Positions 6,537 through 11,977 of a stretch of DNA of 11,977 bases are shown piece by piece (position 1 is the first letter of the stretch; each line of letters opens with the position of its first letter). A program made the position numbers and the translations under genes. The notes under the pieces are model-generated. The model ran no database searches. It had not been told where the DNA came from and saw only the letters and a program-made list of their open reading frames with translations. The stretch covers positions 1 through 11,977 of the forward strand of contig JAKPKF010000213.1 of the NCBI GenBank assembly GCA_029553845.1, given 5' to 3'. The stretch is from a bacterium (GTDB lineage Bacteria; Patescibacteria; Dojkabacteria; SC72).

Positions 6537-7033
6537 TAAGACTCCGCAAATAGATCAAATGAGAATGGATCAAAGGAATCTAATTCCTCTTGAGTAAAAG
6601 TTCTTGGGTTTATTCCTAGGGGCTGTAATTCTACAAGATACCGCCCACTCGGACTAACATGATAGGGACAAGATGACCACGGCAATTTGGGCAGACAGGT
6701 CCAACAATAAGGGAACAAATCACAATACTTGGAACTAGAGAAGTCTTTGATGAATATATTAGAACAATTGACACATTTACGTATAGTGTAGGATGGGTAC
6801 CCTCCACAGATGCGACAAAATTTCCCTCTATTACTGGCACTTCTGATATCGAGGAATTCATAAGAATGTCTACCTTCTACTGGACCAAATACTCCAAAAC
6901 ATAGTTTACTCCTAAAAGTAAGAGGAATACCCATATAATGATACGGGGACCCCGAAGGTCCAAAAGGTAATACATGATCTTTCCAACTGTAGGCTATTAC
7001 TATATCTCCTACAGGGTGTTCTCTAATATCCAT
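6536..7033 (-). CDS. Cys-rich double zinc-ribbon protein next to the primase
   Basis: This 165-residue protein has eight cysteines in its middle: C73 and C76 (FCRIC), C87 and C90 (KCVNC), C104, C110 and C113 (YCWTC), C122. They form at least one clear zinc ribbon (C-x2-C-x10-C-x2-C) and a likely second one. The N-terminal 70 residues are Gly, Pro and aromatic rich; the tail is acidic (EELDSFDPFSFDLFAES). No family is recognised. Being coupled by TAATG to a primase-helicase without a zinc domain, it may be a separate zinc module for primer synthesis or an adaptor for it; this is inference. The ATG at 7033 is the only usable start, because a stop lies 10 codons upstream with no GTG or TTG between. 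It begins one base after a tRNA-like hairpin whose 3' strand contains the only Shine-Dalgarno-like sequence. Confidence 0.78.
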   Translation of the reverse strand: MDIREHPVGDIVIAYSWKDHVLPFGPSGSPYHYMGIPLTFRSKLCFGVFGPVEGRHSYEFLDIRSASNRGKFCRICGGYPSYTIRKCVNCSNIFIKDFSSSKYCDLFPYCWTCLPKLPWSSCPYHVSPSGRYLVELQPLGINPRTFTQEELDSFDPFSFDLFAES

Positions 7034-7034
7034 G

Positions 7035-7080
7035 CTCCCTAGTAGGGAATCGAACCCTACTTATGTCTCCAGACTAGGGA
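7035..7080 (-). ncRNA. tRNA-like minihelix (acceptor stem plus T-arm), 46 nt
   Basis: On the - strand TCCCTAG (7080-7074) pairs perfectly over 7 bp with CTAGGGA (7042-7036), like an acceptor stem. Directly inside its 3' strand is a 5-bp T-stem, TAGGG/CCCTA (7059-7055 and 7047-7043), closed by a TTCGATT loop with the tRNA-invariant T54, T55, C56, purine 57 and A58, and the G53-C61 closing pair. G at 7035 is in the discriminator position and no CCA is encoded. Only 14 bases (7073-7060) replace the D-arm, anticodon arm and variable loop, so it cannot be a translating tRNA. Acceptor plus T-arm is the part recognised by RNase P and RNase Z. It fills the gap between the SSB-like and zinc-ribbon genes. 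A decayed tRNA or an attP-like tRNA fragment are alternatives. Confidence 0.7.
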
Positions 7081-7093
7081 TACCATTTCTATT

Positions 7094-7567
7094 TTAGAAA
7101 GGGGGTTCTTCTGTCATAAAGGGATTAGTTAGATCCCCATCTGAGACTGCATCGCTAAGATCACTACCTGTGTAAATTTCGACCTTAGTGATATTAGTGT
7201 ATTCACCGTTCTTTTTTACAGTAATTACAACATCAGTACCAACTAGATCTTCCGGCTGTAGTGTGTTCATACGTGTTTCTGGCACACCTAGAGACTTTAA
7301 ACGCATCTTTAGAAAAGACATGTCACGTTGATCTTGAGCAGAAGGATTCTTAGGGTCGACAGGACTTGGAATAGTCTTCCATTCCGTTACTTTCTTGCCT
7401 GTTTCTTGCTCTCCCTGGACGGTATAAGTAATCCAGAGACCCTTTAGAGTCTTATCCTTATTATCCTTGACCTCGACGTCAGATACTGTGGCTGGATATG
7501 TACCAGGTGCTACTGAAAATGGGTCATCTTGAGCATTAGCGATATCTAGATCACCGAAAATAGACAT
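7094..7567 (-). CDS. ssb-like: SSB-like single-stranded DNA-binding protein
   Basis: The 157 residues look like a small OB-fold protein of the phage SSB/DUF669 type. PGTYPATVSDVEVKDNKD (21-38) and GLWITYTVQGEQETGKKVTEW (43-63) give the first beta strands, a helical insertion spans about 78-105, and GTDVVITVKKNGEYTNITKVE (110-130) gives the last strands. The C-terminus is acidic and ends TEEPPF, close to the DxxPF tips by which bacterial SSBs recruit partner proteins. This tail is the strongest clue. It lies directly downstream of a Sak4-like ATPase, a pairing often seen in phages because the annealing protein works with its SSB. GGAG from the end of the preceding gene supplies the ribosome site. 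The function is inferred from architecture and context rather than from a strong catalytic motif. Confidence 0.75.
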   Translation of the reverse strand: MSIFGDLDIANAQDDPFSVAPGTYPATVSDVEVKDNKDKTLKGLWITYTVQGEQETGKKVTEWKTIPSPVDPKNPSAQDQRDMSFLKMRLKSLGVPETRMNTLQPEDLVGTDVVITVKKNGEYTNITKVEIYTGSDLSDAVSDGDLTNPFMTEEPPF

Positions 7568-7571
7568 TTTG

Positions 7572-8459
7572 TTAGTTCTCCATTATTCCGCCGAATGTTT
7601 CATCATCGGCTGACTCGACTTCAATTATATCATTAACTGGTTTTCTATCTAATTTTTCGGTAGTTCCTGTACCCTCTAGCCAGGCTTTTGTCACTGAGAT
7701 AAACCTAGCAGGAGAGTTATGAACTGCCAAACCACCAACTCGACTTTTTGCAACAACTTGTCTTGTCGGGTGGACTTGAATACTCCATCTATATACGGGG
7801 TTGCCTTTGTCGTCTATACCTTCATTAGCCGACATACGACCGACTACGTGCATAGATTCTTTTACAATAGCATTAAACGCTGGCATAAAAGATGGAGCAC
7901 ACACTTCAATATTACTTTTATCTTTATCTTTTCGTTCGTGAGCGATTATAATCAGATGAACTCCATCTGCTGTTACATTTAACAGTTTCCGAGTGCCTCT
8001 ATCCATACGTCGAGTAGAGGCGCCGGTGTCTGTAAATGTAGCAACATCTGGGTCTTTTTCTGTTTCTTTAGCGGCTCTGGCCGTAACAACTACATCAACA
8101 TCATTACGAGCCATAGTTGAATACTCATCACAGACTATGCATCCAACATTAGCAAATGATCCTGCTTTTGCTTGGATTGCTTGGCAAAGTGTTTCAATCT
8201 GAGATAAGCCTTGATATCTAGTTCTTCTAACACGGTTCTTTAGTTCTGGATGGTTAATTAAACTTACCCATCCTTCTACCGCGTCAATGAAAATGATATC
8301 TTTGCCAGGAGGAGTAATTTCCTGAGCAAGTTTCATTGCCCATACAGTCTTACCTGTTCCTGACGCTCCATAAATTAGAAACTTTCCAAAAGCCTCAGTT
8401 TCTTCAAGTGGAACAAAAGAACTTTCAAGAGCAGCCAATAACTGTTGAGGACTAGCCAT
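7572..8459 (-). CDS. RecA-fold ATPase, Sak4-like recombination protein (AAA_24)
   Basis: This 295-residue protein is one RecA-like core. FLIYGASGTGKT (27-38) holds the Walker A, IIFIDAVEG (55-63) is the second strand, CIVCDEYS (107-114) holds the Walker B with D111 and E112, and HLIIIAHERKDKD (168-180) is the sensor strand. The insertion between Walker B and the sensor (ATFTDTGASTRRMDRG) and the acidic C-terminus match phage AAA_24/Sak4 proteins, which promote single-strand annealing and recombination. It sits between a Cas4/RecB-like nuclease and an SSB-like gene, as recombination modules often do. A purely structural ATPase role cannot be excluded. The start ATG follows the preceding stop by one base (TGAAATG). 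Confidence 0.85.
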   Translation of the reverse strand: MASPQQLLAALESSFVPLEETEAFGKFLIYGASGTGKTVWAMKLAQEITPPGKDIIFIDAVEGWVSLINHPELKNRVRRTRYQGLSQIETLCQAIQAKAGSFANVGCIVCDEYSTMARNDVDVVVTARAAKETEKDPDVATFTDTGASTRRMDRGTRKLLNVTADGVHLIIIAHERKDKDKSNIEVCAPSFMPAFNAIVKESMHVVGRMSANEGIDDKGNPVYRWSIQVHPTRQVVAKSRVGGLAVHNSPARFISVTKAWLEGTGTTEKLDRKPVNDIIEVESADDETFGGIMEN

Positions 8460-8460
8460 T

Positions 8461-8589
8461 TCAGATACTCAGTCCTTCAAGTAGATCTTCTATTTGCTCT
8501 ACATCATCTTCTACAATGTTAAAAGGACCCATTGTAGCAAGTCCTTCCGAACTCTTAATAAGAACTATTACTTCTACAGGATTTTTCAT
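8461..8589 (-). CDS. 42-aa acidic small protein
   Basis: A 43-codon frame (MKNPVEVIVLIKSSEGLATM and on, ending LLEGLSI) fills the gap between the 101-aa protein and the Sak4-like ATPase. It begins with an ATGA overlap at 8586-8589 and its stop is one base before the ATPase ATG, exactly the packing seen for the other genes here. AAAGGAT lies about 10 bases upstream. The protein has a short beta-like N-terminus (VEVIVLIKSS) and a very acidic C-terminal helix (VEDDVEQIEDLLEG). I recognise no family. An accessory partner of the ATPase or SSB is possible from position only. The packing makes it likely real. Confidence 0.72.
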   Translation of the reverse strand: MKNPVEVIVLIKSSEGLATMGPFNIVEDDVEQIEDLLEGLSI

Positions 8590-8891
8590 GGCAATTCGAT
8601 CCTTTCATTGAGAGTTATAATAGCAATTCTAATAAGTTCAATTTTATCTGCTAATGTATGTAGTTCCGCATAATAAGGACTACAATTCTCAGGAACGCTG
8701 CTACTAGGTGCTGGTGATGTATTTATTTCTGGAGTCATAAACGGCTTAAGTCTAAGACTCAGATCATACACGGCTTCATCTAAATAGGATACCTGTAGTT
8801 TCAACTTTCCAAAAGACTCTTCAGATTTAGCAGTCTCACTTTCATACTCATGTTTACTACTAACTCGTACATACACTGGTTCGTCGCTCAT
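8586..8891 (-). CDS. 101-aa hypothetical protein, two helices with a Pro/Ser linker
   Basis: The protein has a charged N-terminus, an amphipathic segment (KLKLQVSYLDEAVYDLSLRL), a Pro/Ser-rich linker (about residues 52-70, TPEINTSPAPSSSVPENC) and a C-terminal helix (LADKIELIRIAIITLNERIE) with heptad-like hydrophobic spacing. It overlaps the nuclease gene by ATGA and is followed by the 42-aa gene with another ATGA. GGAG lies about 10 bases before the start. I recognise no family. The coiled-coil character suggests a small oligomeric or adaptor protein in the recombination module. Confidence 0.78.
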   Translation of the reverse strand: MSDEPVYVRVSSKHEYESETAKSEESFGKLKLQVSYLDEAVYDLSLRLKPFMTPEINTSPAPSSSVPENCSPYYAELHTLADKIELIRIAIITLNERIELP

Positions 8892-9763
8892 TCTATTATT
8901 TCTCCTTCTACATCTGATAAATAACCATAAGTGTTAGGTTCATATGAAGTTCTAACCAACAAATCTCTACCATTGTAGCCATTAAGATCCGTAGAACATA
9001 GCGCTAAGAAAGAACAGTGTTGGCAGTTAAAACTGCTCGCTGTTCTGTATACACTAGCACGCCATTCATCTAGAGGTAATTTTCTAAATTCTCTGATCTT
9101 TTCTGCTACTATTTTCTGTTCCTTTAAGAAGGTATCAATCTTCTTATCAGTAAATGTTACCTCGACTCTCTTAAATTTTTGAGTAGCATTCTTTCTATGA
9201 CGAAGCATATTGTACTCTGCTCCATCAACTTGAAAGCCTATTTTTCTGAGTGCTCCTACATATTTAGCCAATTGAGGCATAATATCTATAGCACTGTCAG
9301 AGTAAAAATTATATAAGAATTTATGGTCAACAACTAGAACTTTTCCAGTCGTCCTGTGACGTTTAATCATATCAGGTTTAAATGGAAATTCATTATCTAA
9401 TCTGAATTCCTGTTCTACAGCGAGAACTTCCCATTCGTTCAATTCTCCATCGTAAAATCTAAAATAGTCTTCTAAGAGAATACGAAGTTCTAGAAGAAGA
9501 ACAGGATCAGATAGATACTCTGGCTGATTCATCACAGATAAAGCTGTCTGGACGTCCTCGACTGAGGATGCTCGTAGACCAATAGAAGTTCTAGTTCTTA
9601 TGAACTGAGAATAGTATGCATCTAAAACTAGATGACCTAGTAAGCCTCTAGCCAGTCCTTGTCCGAAATGGCGAGGCTGTAATTTTTCTCCAAAAGCGTA
9701 GTAATGTTTTCTACTACAGGAAAGAAATTGATCGACTTCCGACTGACTAATTAATGCTGTCAC
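8888..9763 (-). CDS. Cas4/RecB-like PD-(D/E)XK exonuclease with Fe-S cluster
   Basis: This 291-residue nuclease shows the full Cas4/AddB-type set. C16 near the N-terminus plus C247, C250 and C256 (CQHC...C) form a 4Fe-4S site; H44 lies in the first helix (GLLGHLVLDAYY); D131 (KPDMI), then D146-H-K148 (VVDHK) form the PD-(D/E)XK metal and catalytic residues; Q164 and Y168 (QLAKY) complete the QhxxY motif. Relatives degrade or trim DNA ends 5'-3' or 3'-5' and supply single strands for recombination, which suits the Sak4-like ATPase and SSB-like gene downstream. No CRISPR repeats or other cas genes are present, so it is a phage recombination nuclease rather than part of a CRISPR locus. The start is GTG at 9763, with AGGAG 7 bases upstream and a consensus promoter just before it. 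Confidence 0.9.
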   Translation of the reverse strand: MTALISQSEVDQFLSCSRKHYYAFGEKLQPRHFGQGLARGLLGHLVLDAYYSQFIRTRTSIGLRASSVEDVQTALSVMNQPEYLSDPVLLLELRILLEDYFRFYDGELNEWEVLAVEQEFRLDNEFPFKPDMIKRHRTTGKVLVVDHKFLYNFYSDSAIDIMPQLAKYVGALRKIGFQVDGAEYNMLRHRKNATQKFKRVEVTFTDKKIDTFLKEQKIVAEKIREFRKLPLDEWRASVYRTASSFNCQHCSFLALCSTDLNGYNGRDLLVRTSYEPNTYGYLSDVEGEIIE

Positions 9764-9795
9764 GACTCGACTCCTGTTAATATTTTCCTAGGTCT

Positions 9796-9824
9796 AGTAT
9801 ACACTAAATCTTATTGCCTGTCAA
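9796..9824 (-). promoter_or_regulatory. Strong consensus promoter for the nuclease-recombination operon
   Basis: Read on the - strand, TTGACA (9824-9819) is followed after exactly 17 bases by TATACT (9801-9796), the best sigma70-type match in the window. The expected start is near 9789, giving a leader of about 26 bases that contains AGGAG (9775-9771) before the GTG at 9763. The -35 lies inside the last codons of the coiled-coil gene. It can drive everything downstream through to 890, including replication genes. Confidence 0.8.
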
Positions 9825-10067
9825 GTCCTTAGTTAGGAACTGATATATCTGTTCTGCTAAACTAATTAAATCTGCCTGAGCTGGGTTTAATCTAATAGCG
9901 AGATCGAGCGCCTCTAGTCGTCTAGTAGAGTAAATCTCATTTTGAAGTTGCTCTACTCGAATTTCTAAAGCATCTGCTCTATCTTTCTCCTGTCTAATTT
10001 GAATAAGCGCTTCCTCTTTATCAACTTTCTCAACTGATGGTTTTACTCCTACTGGTTGGTTCGCCAT
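9804..10067 (-). CDS. 87-aa coiled-coil protein
   Basis: After a short flexible N-terminus (MANQPVGVKPSVEKVDKEEA) comes a long heptad-rich helix (about residues 20-55, IRQEKDRADALEIRVEQL), strongly predicted coiled coil by eye. A second helix with NPAQADLISLAEQIYQFL follows. No catalytic motif is seen and no family is recognised. The ATG overlaps the end of the HNH gene by 19 bases and has only a weak ribosome site, so translation is likely coupled. The 3' end of the gene contains the -35 of the downstream promoter. Confidence 0.75.
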   Translation of the reverse strand: MANQPVGVKPSVEKVDKEEALIQIRQEKDRADALEIRVEQLQNEIYSTRRLEALDLAIRLNPAQADLISLAEQIYQFLTKDLTGNKI

Positions 10068-10585
10068 TTTAGTTCGCTTTCTATTATTTCTTCGGGTGTT
10101 GCTTTCGTTATAGAATCATGAGGAACTAAATTTCCTACAGGGAGCCAAGGATTATCGCCAGAAGGTCTTTCGCCTACATAATACTTATCATTAGCAGCAT
10201 GATACCTATTATGACAAGTGCTACATATGCGATGAACATTACCCATCTCGTTATTAAGTGTATTTTTGTCAGGCCCGTGATGCCGATTAGTTGCCACGCC
10301 ACCACTACACCCGATAATAGGAATAACGCCGCCGCCGGCAAACTTAAGTCCAGACCATTCACAAGGCATTCCTACCTTAATTGGATACATTTCAGCGGCG
10401 CGCTTACGCCCTGTAGACTCTAAATCTTTAACAGACGCTCGGTCTTTTATTTGACCGCCCCGTTCTTTTTTATCTTCATCTACAGGAGTAACGTCGGTGA
10501 CTTTATCACTGCAGCCAGATCGACATTCCCAGGTATATCCCTGTAGGCAATAAACACAGAGACTATTCAAAGTTCTGCTCGCCAT
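10049..10585 (-). CDS. HNH-type endonuclease with extra Cys pairs
   Basis: The C-terminal half has the HNH layout: ATNRHHGPDKNTLNN, then GNVHRICSTCHNRYHAAND. His-His, Asn and the final His would make the beta-beta-alpha metal site, with CSTC and upstream CEWSG and GCSGG cysteines as a likely structural zinc. The N-terminus carries CVYC and ECRSGC, a second C-x2-C ... C-x3-C site. Phage HNH proteins nick or cut DNA, as homing or packaging enzymes or to degrade host DNA. I use the ATG at 10585 (178 residues, MASRTLNSLCVYC); a GTG at 10612 and an ATG at 10594 are alternatives, and none has a strong ribosome site. It overlaps the gene before it by 23 bases. The HNH call rests on motifs; activity is unproven. 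Confidence 0.78.
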   Translation of the reverse strand: MASRTLNSLCVYCLQGYTWECRSGCSDKVTDVTPVDEDKKERGGQIKDRASVKDLESTGRKRAAEMYPIKVGMPCEWSGLKFAGGGVIPIIGCSGGVATNRHHGPDKNTLNNEMGNVHRICSTCHNRYHAANDKYYVGERPSGDNPWLPVGNLVPHDSITKATPEEIIESELKWRTNQ

Positions 10586-10790
10586 AATACTCATGCTCTG
10601 AGGTATTGTCACAAGTCGCTCTATATCTGTGATAATGTATAATTACAGAGTGTTTAGCGGAGGCGGCTTGTTGTCTAATGCGTTCGATAGACATTGTAGT
10701 AGGATCATAATAAAAATGATCCCAAACTGGCTCTGGTCTTTTCATACCTTGTACGTGATAAGTTGCATGTGTAATTGTGGTTGTTCTCAT
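10563..10790 (-). CDS. 75-aa hypothetical protein, His/Tyr rich
   Basis: A small soluble protein (MRTTTITHATYHVQGMKRPE and on) with DHFYYDPTTMSIERIRQQAAS in the middle and HSVIIHYHRYRATCD further on. The beta-helix-beta-like pattern and the polar C-terminus (SEHEYYGEQNFE) suggest a compact domain. No family or catalytic motif is recognised. It is joined to the preceding zinc-finger-like gene by an ATGA overlap and overlaps the HNH gene after it, so it belongs to the same transcript. Confidence 0.72.
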   Translation of the reverse strand: MRTTTITHATYHVQGMKRPEPVWDHFYYDPTTMSIERIRQQAASAKHSVIIHYHRYRATCDNTSEHEYYGEQNFE

Positions 10791-11029
10791 AGTTTACCGT
10801 CCAAATACTCCAAAATATAAGAAATATTGATCTTTGAGTTTATGATAGAATCGACACGAAAAGGAATTTGTATTTTACGAATAAATTGCATAAGGGTTAG
10901 TTCTTTTAGGCAATCTGCATGAAAATCCATACCGTAATCAGTAAAAGAAACTAAAGAATTAGATACCGTTAGTGTTTCGCTAAATAATTCTCCACACTGG
11001 TCACAATAAAATTGTTCTTTCCTAGCCAT
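10787..11029 (-). CDS. 80-aa zinc-finger-like protein
   Basis: The N-terminal half has YCDQCGELF (C9, C12) and FHADC (H37, C40), giving C-x2-C-x24-H-x2-C, a plausible single zinc site. The C-terminal half is a hydrophobic and basic helical region (LMQFIRKIQIPFRVDSIINS). The ATG at 11029 has AAGGA about 7 bases upstream and is the first gene after the structured leader and promoter at 11030-11173, so it may head its own transcript. The next gene follows with ATGA. I recognise no family. Small zinc proteins like this often act as adaptors or host-takeover factors in phages, which is not shown here. Confidence 0.75.
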   Translation of the reverse strand: MARKEQFYCDQCGELFSETLTVSNSLVSFTDYGMDFHADCLKELTLMQFIRKIQIPFRVDSIINSKINISYILEYLDGKL

Positions 11030-11049
11030 AGTTTGTCCTTAAAGCCTGA

Positions 11050-11088
11050 GACCCCCGGTCCCTGCCGAGTGGCAAGGGACCGGGGGTC
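11050..11088. terminator. Very GC-rich 17-bp hairpin in the leader (terminator or attenuator)
   Basis: GACCCCCGGTCCCTGCC (11050-11066) pairs with 11071-11088 around a GAGT loop, 17 bp with one bulged A, in an otherwise AT-rich genome. On the - strand it is followed by TCAGGCTTTAAGG, so there is no proper U-tract; actinobacterial terminators often lack one. It lies downstream of a possible promoter and only about 20 bases before the ATG at 11029, so attenuation, mRNA protection or an end for the SNF2 transcript are all possible. Confidence 0.6.
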
Positions 11089-11102
11089 ACCTTTGTTCCG
11101 GT

Positions 11103-11123
11103 AGGGGAGTCATTCTCGACCCT
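11103..11123. other. Second small hairpin in the leader
   Basis: AGGG-GAG (11103-11109) pairs with CTC-GA-CCCT (11115-11123) around a TCATT loop, 7 bp with a two-base bulge. With the large hairpin next to it, the 11030-11140 leader appears folded. It does not match any riboswitch I can name. Confidence 0.35.
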
Positions 11124-11144
11124 AGCGGGAGTCTGTATGTCTCT

Positions 11145-11172
11145 AGTGTAGCACAGACTACCGTTAGGACAA
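11145..11172 (-). promoter_or_regulatory. Possible extended -10 promoter before the structured leader
   Basis: On the - strand TGC-TACACT (11153-11145) is an extended -10; TACACT is the same hexamer as in the whiB promoter. TTGTCC (11172-11167) lies 16 bases upstream as a partial -35, matching four of six positions. The expected start is near 11138, which gives a leader of about 110 bases up to the gene at 11029. Confidence 0.5.
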
Positions 11173-11177
11173 CACCT

Positions 11178-11246
11178 TTAGTTGAGTCCGTGATGCCAAG
11201 CCACTAGGCCACAGACGACGATACCAACAATTATTAGTGCAGCCAT
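11178..11246 (-). CDS. 22-aa single-span membrane peptide
   Basis: The frame encodes one hydrophobic segment (ALIIVGIVVCGLVAW, residues 3-17) followed by a short polar end (HHGLN). The ATG at 11246 directly follows the TAA of the 73-aa gene (TAAATG) and has GGAG about 7 bases upstream. The ribosome site, the junction and the hydrophobic code together argue that it is translated. Small phage membrane peptides can act on host membrane enzymes, entry exclusion or lysis timing; nothing points to one of these. It would be missed by a length cut-off. Confidence 0.62.
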   Translation of the reverse strand: MAALIIVGIVVCGLVAWHHGLN

Positions 11247-11468
11247 TTATATCTCCGGTGTAGATGCATATAGTGGTCTTACATGTAGAACTAATTTATT
11301 AGTTCTTCTGTAAAATTTAAAATTAGTCTTATTTCTAAATCTTTTAGCCGCGTTTTTTCCATCTTTTTGAGTTGGGTAGCCTCCAATAATATTGACATAA
11401 GGCTTACCGTTCTTCATTTCTCCAGTTACCAATAAAAACCATTCTGCAACTTCATGTCTGTCGTTCAT
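11247..11468 (-). CDS. 73-aa basic hypothetical protein
   Basis: The protein has an N-terminal helix or strand (EVAEWFLLVTGEM), a Gly-rich turn (IIGGYPTQKDGKNAAKRFR) and a basic C-terminus (KFYRRTNKLVLHVRPLY). The strand-turn-helix-strand pattern and high pI suggest a nucleic-acid-binding or protein-binding mini-domain. I recognise no family. The start overlaps the stop of the SNF2 helicase as TAATG, and GAGGGAGAA is in range upstream, so it is translated with that gene. Confidence 0.75.
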   Translation of the reverse strand: MNDRHEVAEWFLLVTGEMKNGKPYVNIIGGYPTQKDGKNAAKRFRNKTNFKFYRRTNKLVLHVRPLYASTPEI

Positions 11469-11977
11469 TAGTCCATTTCTCCCTCTTGCATAGCCTTGAG
11501 CAGAGATGCCTGTAGATCAACCTTAGTTTCAAAACCTTCAATCATATCACGCTTAGAGTCAATCAAATCAGCCATCCAATTGTCGATTGTCTTTTCTAGC
11601 CGAAGAATATGAACAGTGGTTTCTTCTGTCTGTCCGATACGATCAATACGGTTAAAAGCCTGCTCTTGCTTTCCCGGGTTCCATTCTTCGTCAAGAATAA
11701 TCATCTGCGTTGCAGCAGTAAAGTTTAGACCTACACCACCGGTCTTATAGTTAGCAAGAACTACCTGCCACTTTGGCTCATATCCGATTTGGTCGCAATA
11801 CTTACGATCAAAGTCAATCTTTACTTGGTTTCGGATATCTTCGGGAGTATCTCCGTCAAATCTAACAACTGAAATTCCAGCGTCCTTAATGCGGCTTTCC
11901 AACTCAGCAAGCGGCGTCTTGAACTGTGAGAACACAACAATTCGCTCTCCGTTAGTGAGGTCGCCATTTCCTGTAAG
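11468..11977 (-). CDS. SNF2-family helicase, C-terminal part (5' end outside window)
   Basis: The frame is open to the right edge, so only the last 169 residues are seen. An internal GTG at 11935 is not the start, because the residues before it (GERIVVFSQF, helicase motif IV) belong to the fold. Further motifs are FDGDTPEDIR, motif V as YKTGGVGLNFTAA, DEEWNP, and motif VI QAFNRIDRIGQ with both arginines, then TTVHILRL. This is the RecA2 lobe of a SWI2/SNF2 ATPase, typical of phage helicases that remodel DNA-protein complexes or branched DNA. The N-terminal lobe with Walker A and DExH must lie to the right. Two small genes follow, coupled by TAATG and TAAATG. Confidence 0.92.
   Translation of the reverse strand, partial: LTGNGDLTNGERIVVFSQFKTPLAELESRIKDAGISVVRFDGDTPEDIRNQVKIDFDRKYCDQIGYEPKWQVVLANYKTGGVGLNFTAATQMIILDEEWNPGKQEQAFNRIDRIGQTEETTVHILRLEKTIDNWMADLIDSKRDMIEGFETKVDLQASLLKAMQEGEMD

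Noticed and set aside
7034..7080. The tRNA-like element as a phage attP site copied from a host tRNA 3' end
   Set aside because: An attP would need only the 3' half of a tRNA, whereas here the complementary 5' acceptor strand is also present and perfect. No integrase is in the window. It remains a weaker alternative.
8888..9763. Cas4-like gene as a sign of a CRISPR-Cas locus
   Set aside because: No repeat-spacer array and no other cas gene in the window; the neighbours are phage recombination genes.
11105..11133. Direct repeat of GGGAGTC at 22-base spacing
   Set aside because: Seven bases is short enough to arise by chance in a GC-rich leader, and the hairpins explain the region better.
11194..11224. 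D-arm-like sequence on the - strand (GCCTAGTGGCTTGGC), suggesting a tRNA gene
   Set aside because: No matching acceptor stem, anticodon arm or T-arm could be built at proper distances, and the same bases encode the 22-aa membrane peptide with a ribosome site.

Overview
The window reads as part of the genome of a tailed, probably virulent phage of an actinobacterium. A WhiB-family iron-sulfur regulator (676-1053) points to Actinobacteria, because this family is essentially confined to them and their phages. The sequence is AT-rich for that phylum, so a low-GC actinobacterial host, such as the freshwater or marine lineages, is a reasonable guess but not proven. PolA has Tyr at the position equivalent to E. 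coli Phe762, and no integrase or repressor is visible; both fit a lytic lifestyle.

Layout. The left edge (3-617, + strand) holds two small membrane proteins, the first cut by the window edge. A nested palindrome (619-671) follows, with a consensus promoter inside it that appears to drive a leaderless whiB (676-1053, + strand). Everything from 890 to the right edge lies on the - strand and is read right to left as a tightly packed replication, recombination and nucleotide-metabolism module with mostly ATGA or TAATG junctions. In transcription order: SNF2-family helicase (partial), a 73-aa protein, a 22-aa membrane peptide, a structured leader with its own promoter, a zinc-finger-like protein, a 75-aa protein, an HNH-type protein, a coiled-coil protein, a strong promoter (9796-9824), a Cas4/RecB-like Fe-S nuclease, two small proteins, a Sak4-like RecA-fold ATPase, an SSB-like protein, a tRNA-like RNA element (7035-7080), a Cys-rich zinc-ribbon protein, a primase-helicase fusion, DNA polymerase I, a MazG-like pyrophosphohydrolase, a DUF4406 protein, a 51-aa CxxC protein, a RuvC-like resolvase, and a zinc-finger protein with an acidic tail that converges on whiB.

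How it works together. The primase-helicase, PolA and SSB make a compact replisome. The Sak4-like annealing or recombinase ATPase, the Fe-S nuclease, the RuvC-like resolvase and perhaps the SNF2 helicase would handle recombination and branched DNA. MazG and DUF4406 would adjust the nucleotide pool.

The most unusual element is the 46-nt tRNA-like minihelix (acceptor plus T-arm, no D-arm or anticodon arm) ending one base before the ATG of the zinc-ribbon gene. tRNA-type processing there would create an almost leaderless mRNA. No stretch over 300 bases lacks a gene. The largest non-coding gap is 11030-11177, which holds a promoter and strong hairpins.
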